Below are positions 1-6,256 of a stretch of DNA of 15,340 nt, in pieces. The position numbers and the translations under genes are program-made. Source of the stretch: Lachnospira sp. UBA5912 (lineage in GTDB: Bacteria; Bacillota; Clostridia; Lachnospirales; Lachnospiraceae); assembly GCA_002435585.1 (NCBI GenBank), contig DJDY01000002.1, forward strand, positions 1 through 15,340, in the 5' to 3' direction. Positions within the stretch are counted from its first letter, which is position 1, and each line of letters starts with the position of its first letter. The notes beneath the pieces were generated by a model. That model saw only the letters and a program-made list of their open reading frames with translations, made no database searches and was not told the origin of the DNA.

Positions 1-309
1 GGACATGATCATCACCATGGACATCATCATGCAGATGAAGTGTTTACAAGCTGGGGTGTAGAGACTCCTAATAAGTATGACAAGGAAACACTTTCAGAAA
101 TACTTAGAAAGCTTTCAGAAACAGATGATTATGGTGATATATTAAGAGCAAAGGGTATGCTCCCAACACCAGACGGAAAGTGGATGTTCTTCGACCTTGT
201 ACCAGAAGAGTATGAAATACGTGATGGTGAACCAGAAATCACAGGTAGAATCTGTGTTATAGGTGCAAAGCTTAAAGAAGATGCTCTTAAAGAATTATTC
301 AATGCATAA
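1..309 (+). CDS. COG0523/CobW-type GTPase, C-terminal part only
   Basis: The reading frame is open from the first base, so the gene begins outside the window and only 102 C-terminal residues are visible. They open with a His-rich stretch (GHDHHHGHHH) followed by VFTSWGVETP and a domain ending near residue 99 that reads like the CobW C-terminal domain. COG0523 GTPases are metallochaperones or metal-homeostasis proteins (zinc, cobalt and others), and His-rich linkers between the GTPase and C-terminal domains are typical of the family. The GTPase core is not in the window, so the metal and partner cannot be told. A terminator about 90 nt downstream ends the transcript. The next gene is another COG0523-like protein, which suggests a small metal-handling cluster. 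Confidence 0.8.
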   Translation, partial: GHDHHHGHHHADEVFTSWGVETPNKYDKETLSEILRKLSETDDYGDILRAKGMLPTPDGKWMFFDLVPEEYEIRDGEPEITGRICVIGAKLKEDALKELFNA

Positions 310-397
310 TTAAGAGTTTATTGAATAAAACGGACATGTAAATGTTAGTTAAATTATAGAAGAAATTAAGTTAAGTCACAGAATATAGATATTAGGG

Positions 398-440
398 TGC
401 AGTCCATGTTTTGCACATAATGACATGGACTGCATTTTTA
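398..440 (+). terminator. Rho-independent terminator after the COG0523 gene
   Basis: A 12-bp perfect inverted repeat (TGCAGTCCATGT at 398-409 with its complement at 423-434) has a 13-nt loop and is followed by a T-rich run (ATTTTTA). This is the form of an intrinsic terminator. It separates the first gene from the second, so the second gene either depends on read-through or has its own promoter. I see no clear promoter in the few bases left before the RNA element at 444. Confidence 0.85.
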
Positions 441-443
441 GGA

Positions 444-501
444 TTTGTGTATGAGCGCACCTGACACAAAATTGTTATAAAAGATGTGCGCAGAAATGAG
501 G
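444..501 (+). promoter_or_regulatory. Pseudoknot leader element, copy 1 (upstream of the COG0523/DUF1980 fusion)
   Basis: Stem 1 is TTTGTGT (444-450) with ACACAAA (464-470). Stem 2 is GCGCAC (455-460), lying in the loop of stem 1, with GTGCGC (486-491). Together they form an H-type pseudoknot with an A-rich third loop of 15-18 nt. The sequence GAAATGAGG follows and holds the ribosome binding site (GAGG, 498-501), six bases before the ATG at 508. A second copy with the same core, the same two stems and the same 16-nt distance from stem 2 to the ATG lies upstream of flp. The arrangement suggests a translational switch, with a folded knot crowding the binding site. I do not recognise it as a named riboswitch. 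The folding is read from base complementarity only. Confidence 0.6.
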
Positions 502-507
502 TACAAT

Positions 508-1458
508 ATGGCACAGGAAGAGGATTATCAGATTCCGATATTTTTAATAAATGGTCAGCTTGATAGTGGTAAGACCAGATTTATACAGGATACAATAGCT
601 ATGGGACAGTTTGCAGATGCCAAGAATAAGCTGCTTATTGTATGCGAAGAAGGTGAAGAAGAATATAGTGAGAAGCTTTTAAAGGACAATGGTGTAGATA
701 TGGTTGTGCTTGAAAAGGAAGAACTCACAGAAGAAAAGCTTAATGAGCTGGATAAGAAGTATGATCCATGGATAGTTATAGTAGAGTATAATGGCATGTG
801 GGATCCATCTCTTATTATGGCAACAGCCAAGCCAAGAGGATGGGAGATATACCAGTCTATTACGCTTATAGATGCAACAGCTTTTAATCTGCAGTGGAAT
901 AATATGAAGTCCATTATAGCAGAGACAGTTAAGTATGCGGATATGGTTATATTTAACAGATGTAAGTCAGGTATGGATCTTGGAAGCTACAGAAGAAGCA
1001 TGAGAGCACTTAACAACACACTTCAGATAGTATTTGAGGATGATAAGGGGGAGATGATGTCTATAGCAGAGCAGCTTCCTTATGATGTCAATGCAGATGT
1101 TATTGAGATAGATGATGCCGATTATGGTATATGGTATATGGATGTATCAGAAAGACCTGATGTATATGTTGGTAAGAAAGTAAGATTTAAGGGACAGGTA
1201 CTTAAGAATAAGTATTTTAAAGACAAGAATTTCGTGCCTGGACGTAAGGTTATGACATGTTGTGCAGAAGATACACAGTTCATAGGTTATATCAGCTTTT
1301 ATAATGATATCGCATCTTTAGAAAACAGACAGTGGATAACTGTTACGGCAACTGTTAAGGTAGAGTTTCAGATGGCATATAAGAAAAAGGGACCTGTTCT
1401 TTATGTGGAAAAGGTAGAACCAGCCGAGCCACCAGTGGAAGAGATGGTGTATTTCTAA
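508..1458 (+). CDS. COG0523-like P-loop protein fused to a YcgQ-type (DUF1980) C-terminal domain
   Basis: A 316-residue protein. Residues 10-160 form a G3E/COG0523-like P-loop domain: Walker A GQLDSGKT (16-23), a VIVEYNG segment (90-96) where the family has its EXXG Walker B motif, LIDAT (120-124), and NRCK (150-153) in place of NKxD. The usual GCxCC metal motif is absent. Residues about 205-312 (VGKKVRFKGQV, CC at 251-252, FIGY, GPVLYV) resemble the C-terminal domain of the YcgQ/TIGR03943 (DUF1980) family, which accompanies YcgR-type permeases and zinc-linked genes. I infer a role in metal homeostasis. The open frame extends up to an ATG at 484, but that codon lies in the leader element; the ATG at 508 has GAGG at ideal spacing. 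nudC follows with no gap. Confidence 0.75.
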   Translation: MAQEEDYQIPIFLINGQLDSGKTRFIQDTIAMGQFADAKNKLLIVCEEGEEEYSEKLLKDNGVDMVVLEKEELTEEKLNELDKKYDPWIVIVEYNGMWDPSLIMATAKPRGWEIYQSITLIDATAFNLQWNNMKSIIAETVKYADMVIFNRCKSGMDLGSYRRSMRALNNTLQIVFEDDKGEMMSIAEQLPYDVNADVIEIDDADYGIWYMDVSERPDVYVGKKVRFKGQVLKNKYFKDKNFVPGRKVMTCCAEDTQFIGYISFYNDIASLENRQWITVTATVKVEFQMAYKKKGPVLYVEKVEPAEPPVEEMVYF

Positions 1459-2382
1459 ATGATACAGGATATATTTCCAAGCAGATTAGATAACCAGTAT
1501 GTAGAGTGTAGTCCTGCTGATAATGATATCATATTTTTCTTTAAGGGTTCATCACTTCTTGCAAAGTATAAGGAAGATAGTACACTTGTATATCCACAGT
1601 ATAAGGAGTTTGTATCGGGGATAAACAATGCAGATAATGATGATAATGTGGATAATTATACATTTGTTTATCTATTGTCAGTAGATGATACAAGATATTT
1701 TCTTGCAAGAAAAAGTGGTGAGTTGTTAAAAGGTCAGTATATTGGTGAGATGGCTGATTCAGACATACATAAAGAATATGAAGCTGTTATTGATGGATTT
1801 GATTTTGTCGGAGTTGATTCTTTTAGAAAGGCTAAACCAAAGGCAACAGCATTTGCGGCAATAACGGCATTTCATATATATGGCTGGTACAGAGATAACC
1901 GCTTCTGTGGAAGGTGTGGCAGGCTGACTATTCACGATAGTAAAGAACGCATGTTAAAGTGTCCATCATGTGGTAATATGATATTTCCTAAGATATGTCC
2001 GGCAGTTATAGTGGCGGTAACAGACCATGACAGGATTCTTCTTACAAAATACGCAGGTAGGACATACAGAAATTATGCACTGATAGCCGGTTTTAACGAA
2101 GCCGGTGAGACACTTGAACAGACAGTCGAGCGGGAAGTCATGGAAGAGGTCGGACTTAAGGTTAAGAATATCCGATACTATAAGAGCCAGCCATGGGGGC
2201 TGTCAGGTTCCATACTTTCCGGATTTTACTGTGAGCTGGATGGTGATGACAAGATAACGCTTCAGGAGGATGAACTTTCGCTTGGAACGTGGGTGAAGGC
2301 AGATGAGCTTTCGCTTGAAGATGATGGAATCAGCCTCACAAGAGAAATGATACTTAAGTTCAGGGATGAATTGTGCCGTTAG
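1459..2382 (+). CDS. nudC: NADH pyrophosphatase NudC (Nudix hydrolase)
   Basis: A 307-residue Nudix enzyme. NudC hydrolyses NAD(H) to NMN(H) and AMP and in other bacteria also removes NAD caps from RNA. The zinc ribbon shows as C150-x2-C153 and C168-x2-C171. The Nudix box runs from G211 to L233 with E217, R225, E226, E229, E230 and G232 all present. SQPW at 243-246 is the NudC family signature, although the following residues (GLSGS) differ from the common PFPxS form. The N-terminal domain (1-130) is divergent, as is usual. The ATG directly follows the TAA of the previous gene, so the two are probably translated in a coupled way from one transcript. The physiological link to the metal-type neighbour is unknown. 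Confidence 0.92.
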   Translation: MIQDIFPSRLDNQYVECSPADNDIIFFFKGSSLLAKYKEDSTLVYPQYKEFVSGINNADNDDNVDNYTFVYLLSVDDTRYFLARKSGELLKGQYIGEMADSDIHKEYEAVIDGFDFVGVDSFRKAKPKATAFAAITAFHIYGWYRDNRFCGRCGRLTIHDSKERMLKCPSCGNMIFPKICPAVIVAVTDHDRILLTKYAGRTYRNYALIAGFNEAGETLEQTVEREVMEEVGLKVKNIRYYKSQPWGLSGSILSGFYCELDGDDKITLQEDELSLGTWVKADELSLEDDGISLTREMILKFRDELCR

Positions 2383-2408
2383 TTATTCATTTACGGCAGA
2401 AACCAGGC

Positions 2409-2440
2409 TGATATCTGGTTCGGGCTTCAATATATACAAT
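2409..2440 (+). promoter_or_regulatory. Possible sigma-E-like promoter for spmA-spmB
   Basis: TATACAAT at 2433-2440 resembles the sigma-E -10 element (CATACAAT). TGATATCT at 2409-2416, with a 16-nt spacer, loosely resembles its ATATT-type -35. In Bacillus subtilis spmA and spmB are in a sigma-E-controlled operon, which makes this placement reasonable. The spacer is a base or two longer than usual and a short inverted repeat (AACCAG 2401-2406, CTGGTT 2415-2420) overlaps the -35. No better sigma-A promoter was seen in 2383-2596, but the call is weak. The same gap holds a second small hairpin (GCCGT 2375-2379 with ACGGC 2393-2397) at the nudC stop. It has no T-run. Confidence 0.25.
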
Positions 2441-2557
2441 TTGCCTGTGGAATAAAGATTAAAATGCATATTTAAATAACGAAGATGTGGCAGAATGTAT
2501 GCAATGGTTACGAATTATAAGAGAGAATAAGAAAATATAAGAATATCTATAAAATTA

Positions 2558-2603
2558 TAAGCATAGAATTATCCAAAAGAAAGTACGGGTGGTTCTATGC
2601 TTA
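2558..2603 (+). promoter_or_regulatory. Hairpin enclosing the spmA start codon
   Basis: TAAGCATAGAA (2558-2568) and TTCTATGCTTA (2593-2603) are perfect 11-bp reverse complements with a 24-nt loop. The right arm contains the spmA ATG (2597-2599), and the loop contains the likely ribosome binding site (GGGTGG, 2587-2592). If formed in mRNA, the start codon is paired while the binding site is held in the loop, which would reduce initiation until the stem opens. Whether this is regulatory or incidental is not known. Confidence 0.5.
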
Positions 2604-3178
2604 ATTATTTGTGGGGATTTATGGTTCTTACAGGTGTTGTATATGCAGCAGTTACGGGTAATATTGACAGTGTTACGAGCGGGGCACTTGATGGTGCAAA
2701 AGATGCAGTTGAATTATGTATAACGATGCTTGGGGTTATGGCATTCTGGTGTGGTCTTATGGAGATAGCAGAAAAGTCAGGACTTATAGATAAGTGCAAG
2801 CGGGGTGTTGCGCCTGTTATAGGATGGCTGTTTCCTGGTGTCACAAGTGATTCAAGGGCATTTTCTTATATAACAACTAATATGATATCTAATTTCCTTG
2901 GGCTGGGATGGGCGGCAACTCCGGCTGGAATCCGCGCCATGCAGGAACTTTCCAGGATAAATAAACAGAGCACGATAGCAAGCTGTGATATGTGTACATT
3001 TCTTGTGATTAATATATCTTCTATCCAGTTAATTCCAGTTAATATAATTGCATACAGAAGCCAGTATGGAAGCACATCTCCAACTTCCATACTGTTTCCA
3101 TCTATTATTGCGACAACGTGTAGTACGCTTGTTGCGGTCATCTTCTGCAGGATAATGATAAGAAAAGAGAAGCAGTGA
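2597..3178 (+). CDS. spmA: Spore maturation protein A (SpmA)
   Basis: A 193-residue integral membrane protein, close to the roughly 196 residues of the B. subtilis protein. It has hydrophobic segments near 1-17, 38-56, 70-85, 127-152 and 165-187. Family features include the GALDGAKDAVELCITMLG segment near the N-terminus, the central GLIDKCKRGVAPVIGWLFPG region of the Gate/nucleoside-recognition fold, and NFLGLGWAATPAGIRAM. SpmA and SpmB act together in spore core dehydration and heat resistance; the molecular function is unclear. spmB follows after 55 nt, so the pair is probably one operon. The start is fixed by GGGTGG upstream and by the family N-terminus, and lies inside an 11-bp hairpin. 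Confidence 0.93.
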   Translation: MLNYLWGFMVLTGVVYAAVTGNIDSVTSGALDGAKDAVELCITMLGVMAFWCGLMEIAEKSGLIDKCKRGVAPVIGWLFPGVTSDSRAFSYITTNMISNFLGLGWAATPAGIRAMQELSRINKQSTIASCDMCTFLVINISSIQLIPVNIIAYRSQYGSTSPTSILFPSIIATTCSTLVAVIFCRIMIRKEKQ

Positions 3179-3233
3179 AGCCAGAATATTATGAAATGTA
3201 TGTGAAAGCCTGTAATAAAAATGGGGGATTGGG

Positions 3234-3752
3234 ATGATAACCAGAATATCGGCATATATTATGCCAGTTGTGATACTTATAATCGTTGGATATGGCATAT
3301 ACAAAAAAAGTGATAATTATGATAATTTTGTAAAGGGTGCTTCTGATGGTATGAAAACAGTTGTGCAGATAGCGCCGACACTTGTAGGTCTTATGGTGTC
3401 TGTCGGTGTATTAAGGTCTTCAGGTTTCCTTGATTATATAGCGGCATTAATAGGAAATGTGACAGAAACAGCTGGTATTCCGGCAGACCTTATTCCACTT
3501 ATTATAGTCAGGTTGTTCAGTTCATCGGCGGCTACAGGTCTAAGTCTTGATATATTCCGGCAGTTTGGAACAGATTCCTATATTGGGCTGGTTACGTCTA
3601 TACTTATGGGATGCACTGAGACTGTATTTTATACAATGTCCGTGTATTTCATGGCGGCAAAGATTAAAAAAACGCGCTGGACTCTTGCAGGAGCACTGAT
3701 TGCAACAGCAACCGGAGTGCTTGCAAGTATAGTTCTTGCGCGTTGTATGTAA
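3234..3752 (+). CDS. spmB: Spore maturation protein B (SpmB)
   Basis: A 172-residue membrane protein, near the usual SpmB length of about 178. Hydrophobic spans lie near 5-21, 43-62, 66-80, 85-100, 118-140 and 149-170. Recognisable SpmB segments are KGASDGMKTVVQIAPTLVGL, the IPLIIVRLFSSSAATGL stretch and GCTETVFYTMSVYFMAA. It acts with SpmA in spore maturation. The ATG at 3234 is preceded by a GGGGG ribosome binding site (3223-3227) at good spacing. The gene runs convergently into the GH25 gene, with only seven bases between the stops and no clear terminator hairpin there. Confidence 0.93.
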   Translation: MITRISAYIMPVVILIIVGYGIYKKSDNYDNFVKGASDGMKTVVQIAPTLVGLMVSVGVLRSSGFLDYIAALIGNVTETAGIPADLIPLIIVRLFSSSAATGLSLDIFRQFGTDSYIGLVTSILMGCTETVFYTMSVYFMAAKIKKTRWTLAGALIATATGVLASIVLARCM

Positions 3753-3759
3753 CAGTTGT

Positions 3760-4860
3760 CTAATTTTTATAATTTTTAAAGCATATATTAACATCTACAT
3801 TGCCAGATACACCAGGAACAGAACCAGTGCTTGTGTACTGCCACATAGTATATTTGTATGGATAATAAGGTGCAGATGTCTGATAGCCGGCAAACCACTT
3901 ATCATAAGCCTCAAGGCGGCTAAGTTCTACATTGTCCATAAAATATAACAGATTGCTGTATATGAGCGGAGTGTAACCAGCTGCCTTTATAGTATCGCAG
4001 AAGGCTATAACGACATCAGTAAGTTCACTGGCACTGAGCTTTTCCTGTCGGAAAGAATCATTTTCGATAGCTTCTATATCGATGGCAACAGGATATGTAA
4101 CATTATAAGGTTTTATCAGATTAAGAACATAATTAGCTTCTTCTACAGCTTCATCTTTGTTTAAGGCCTGTGTATAAAAATATACACCAACATCAATGTT
4201 ATTCGTAAGTGCACCTGTTATATATTTTTCAAATGAAGTGTCCTTAACAAGAAGTCCTGAACCATAAGCCCTGTAGCCACATCTTATCATGGCATAATCT
4301 ATGCCGGCTGACTTTGCCTGAGCGAAATCTACATCTGAATTATATTTCGAAAGATCGATTCCTGTATAGGTTTTAGTTGACTTATCATCAGAATAAGACA
4401 TAAAACCAGTTGTTTCACGTTTGAATCCTGATGTGTTGTAGTCTGTTTTGGCAAGAGCAGGGTTGATATCTGCGAATACGTAATTGCCTTTTTTGTTTAC
4501 ATATACAATGTTGTCAGGATAGAGCTGTTTAAGAACAGAAAGCGTTGATGAACCATTCTCAAACTGTCCACGTATGGTGCCAAGGATATCTTCTTTTTCT
4601 GAGGATCTGGCAGCATCTATGTCCTTGGTTTCAAGCTGTGCAACCGTATGCTGTGTACGTGTGTGGTCAGTAACAAGAAGAAAAACATTGGCAGCTATTG
4701 ATATGATTGATGTTATCAAAAGAACAATGGTAAGTGGTGACATTGGCTTTTTATTCTTGTTTTTTTTCTTTTGTTTTTTGCTTTTAGCTTTTTTGCTATT
4801 AAGAATAATATCATCATCAAATGGATCGTTTAATGAGATATCATCGATGTCGTTATTCAT
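3760..4860 (-). CDS. Membrane-anchored GH25 lysozyme (muramidase)
   Basis: A 366-residue type II membrane protein. Residues 1-40 are cytoplasmic: an acidic start, then a very Lys-rich stretch. A single transmembrane anchor spans about 43-63, a linker domain covers 64-160, and a GH25 catalytic domain covers about 166-362. GH25 enzymes cleave the MurNAc-GlcNAc bond of peptidoglycan. Visible family features are GIDLSKYN with D169, YAMIRCGYR (189-197), the catalytic DxE pair D261/E263 in PVAIDIE, YSN near 301, MWQY (339-342) and NVDVN with D356. The anchor places the enzyme outside the cell at the membrane face. The ATG has GGAGGG just upstream. The target (growth, sporulation or defence against phage) cannot be told from context; it is convergent with spmA/spmB. 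Confidence 0.9.
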   Translation of the reverse strand: MNNDIDDISLNDPFDDDIILNSKKAKSKKQKKKNKNKKPMSPLTIVLLITSIISIAANVFLLVTDHTRTQHTVAQLETKDIDAARSSEKEDILGTIRGQFENGSSTLSVLKQLYPDNIVYVNKKGNYVFADINPALAKTDYNTSGFKRETTGFMSYSDDKSTKTYTGIDLSKYNSDVDFAQAKSAGIDYAMIRCGYRAYGSGLLVKDTSFEKYITGALTNNIDVGVYFYTQALNKDEAVEEANYVLNLIKPYNVTYPVAIDIEAIENDSFRQEKLSASELTDVVIAFCDTIKAAGYTPLIYSNLLYFMDNVELSRLEAYDKWFAGYQTSAPYYPYKYTMWQYTSTGSVPGVSGNVDVNICFKNYKN

Positions 4861-5196
4861 ATATATCCCTCCGAACGTAATATTATGATATTGCAGTCTA
4901 TATAAGCAGTGTTATAGATGAGCTATCAGCCCTTAGTTACTTGTGTCACATGCTTGCATCACATATATTCATTACATATAGATCAGCAATGAATTAAGTG
5001 TATACGTTAGATATATAAAAGTCAAATGTGTTTATTATATGACAGATACAACAGAGCTTTAAAATATGCAGCATTTCTCAAACAGCCATTAAACAGTAAT
5101 AAAAAATATAAAAAAATAGATTGAAAACTTAAAAAAGTTATTGACAATATAGTTGCCATATAGTATATATAAGATACACCATATTTATAATATACA
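4861..5196. other. AT-rich intergenic region between GH25 and yaaL
   Basis: No gene was found in these 336 bases. The left end carries the GH25 ribosome binding site (complement of 4867-4873), but I found no convincing promoter for that gene. Positions 5096-5140 are rich in A-tracts. A weak 5-bp stem (AACTT 5126-5130, AAGTT 5135-5139), with T-rich sequence beyond it on the minus strand, might help terminate yaaL transcription. The right part holds a strong-looking plus-strand promoter, listed separately. Confidence 0.6.
5141..5169 (+). promoter_or_regulatory. Sigma-A-type promoter on the plus strand, possibly with UP element
   Basis: A perfect TTGACA (5141-5146) is followed by a 17-nt spacer and TATATA (5164-5169). 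The upstream 40 bases are A-tract rich, as in UP elements. A transcript starting near 5176 would first run antisense through all of yaaL (5197-5433) and then reach the Tad locus at 5696. It may thus be the main Tad promoter with a leader of about 520 nt, or drive a separate antisense RNA. The site is convincing by sequence; its target is inference. Confidence 0.55.
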
Positions 5197-5433
5197 TCAG
5201 ATATTTGGAATATATGAATATATTTCAGATTCTTTAGCCTTCTGAAGAAGGTATTTATAACGTTTCTGTTCGGAGTTTAACTGATATATATAACAGTCTA
5301 TAAGGTCCGGGTCAGTAGCGTTATCGAAGTTGGCATATGCAGCACTAAGTGCAGCTTTCGTCAGATTTATTTCCTCAACAAGATATTTTTCATCATATGT
5401 AACAGGTTCTTTTTTCCTGCAGAATAGTTTCAT
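5197..5433 (-). CDS. yaaL: YaaL-like DUF2508 protein
   Basis: A 78-residue soluble protein with a basic start (MKLFCRKKEP) and two probable helices. The central sequence, LVEEINLTKAALSAAY followed by NFDNATDPDLIDCYIY and QLNSEQKRYKYLL, fits the DUF2508/YaaL family, whose B. subtilis member is about 74 residues. Its function is unknown; in many Firmicutes it lies beside recR and bofA, but not here. GGGG lies eight bases before the ATG. A sigma-A-like promoter sits directly upstream on the same strand, so it is probably transcribed alone. It is overlapped on the other strand by any transcript from the plus-strand promoter at 5141. Confidence 0.8.
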   Translation of the reverse strand: MKLFCRKKEPVTYDEKYLVEEINLTKAALSAAYANFDNATDPDLIDCYIYQLNSEQKRYKYLLQKAKESEIYSYIPNI

Positions 5434-5456
5434 GTCTGTTACCCCATTTCCTTGTT

Positions 5457-5484
5457 TTTATAAAGTATAGTCAGAAACTGGCAA
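5457..5484 (-). promoter_or_regulatory. Sigma-A-like promoter of yaaL
   Basis: Read on the minus strand, TTGCCA (complement of 5479-5484), a 16-nt spacer and TATAAA (complement of 5457-5462) lie just upstream of the yaaL ribosome binding site. This gives a leader of roughly 15-20 nt. The match is good but the region is AT-rich, so chance matches are possible. Confidence 0.5.
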
Positions 5485-5695
5485 TTCTATACATTAAAGA
5501 GAATATTTGAAAAAATAATATTTGGTTAAAAGAGTATTCATTTAAAGGATTATCTGATTAAAGGAATGTGCAAAGATTATAAGAATAGCAGATAAATATG
5601 CAGATAACACTTAAAAGCAGGAGTTATAAAGTAAGATTTATATAGAAATGTTCATATGGGGTTAATGTATCTGGGATAATTACAGGAGAAACAGA

Positions 5696-6226
5696 GTGGA
5701 AAATATGATTGTTGTAAGATATGTTATTTTATTGATACTTGTGCTTGTGGCATTGGTTGATGATTATAAAAGATATAAGATATCCAACAGGATAATAGTA
5801 TCTGGATTGCTTGTGGCATGTGTAATGTGTGCTGCGGAAATGTGTATGTTGTATGTGGTGAATAAAAATAATGCGGATATTATGTATGGAGGTTACAGAG
5901 GTTATAAGGAAACTGGCTTAATGTATATGTCAGGTATGGTGTTAGCGTTTGTTATTGGATATGTGTTATACATGGTTAAAGCAATAGGGGCAGGTGATGT
6001 GAAACTTTTCGGGGTTGCAGGAATGTTAATAGGAAGTAAGGATGTTGTGTATCTTATAGGTGTGTCATTAGCTGCCGGGGTATTTACCGGCATAATAGAA
6101 ATCTTAAGGAAAAAAGAAACTGTTCTTGTCACGGGAAGAAGTATGCATAAATTTCATTTTTCATATGCGATTATGCAGGGTGTATGTATTGTGGTGTGTC
6201 TAAAGCTGACAGGAATAGTAAGCTGA
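5696..6226 (+). CDS. tadV: Prepilin peptidase, A24 family (TadV/CpaA type)
   Basis: A 176-residue polytopic membrane aspartyl protease that cleaves the leader of Flp-type prepilins at the cytoplasmic membrane face. Both catalytic aspartates are visible: D23 in DDYKRYKISN, matching the DxxxxxIPN motif, and D101 in GAGDVKLFG, the GxGD motif. Six or so hydrophobic spans fit the short TadV/CpaA form, which lacks the N-methylase domain of PilD. GTG at 5696 is chosen because AGGAGA (5684-5689) precedes it by six bases; the ATG at 5705 would be 15 bases away. It is the first gene of the Tad locus. A second A24 peptidase lies near the end, so the two may serve different substrates. Confidence 0.88.
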   Translation: MENMIVVRYVILLILVLVALVDDYKRYKISNRIIVSGLLVACVMCAAEMCMLYVVNKNNADIMYGGYRGYKETGLMYMSGMVLAFVIGYVLYMVKAIGAGDVKLFGVAGMLIGSKDVVYLIGVSLAAGVFTGIIEILRKKETVLVTGRSMHKFHFSYAIMQGVCIVVCLKLTGIVS

Positions 6227-6256
6227 TGCAGTAAAAAAAAGGGGGTGTGGCCGCAG

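Noticed and set aside
461..482. CTGACA and TATAAA in leader copy 1 as a sigma-A promoter
   Set aside because: The spacing is about 10 nt, too short, and copy 2 lacks the -10-like sequence, while the stems are kept in both.
444..501. Assignment of the leader element to a preQ1, SAM-II, fluoride or c-di-GMP riboswitch
   Set aside because: The conserved core does not match the consensus sequences I know for these classes; only the general pseudoknot form is similar.
484..507. Earlier start codons (484, 496) for the COG0523/DUF1980 fusion
   Set aside because: The ATG at 484 lies in the pseudoknot element and the one at 496 overlaps the ribosome binding site; the ATG at 508 has ideal spacing and matches the flp layout.
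555..914. 119-codon minus-strand frame within the fusion gene
   Set aside because: A Ser-rich antisense shadow with no motif; the plus strand carries Walker A and continues through it.
2866..3304. Overlapping minus-strand frames (129 and 91 codons) across spmA and spmB
   Set aside because: Both lie opposite well-recognised membrane protein genes and cross their junction; no ribosome binding site or family match was seen.
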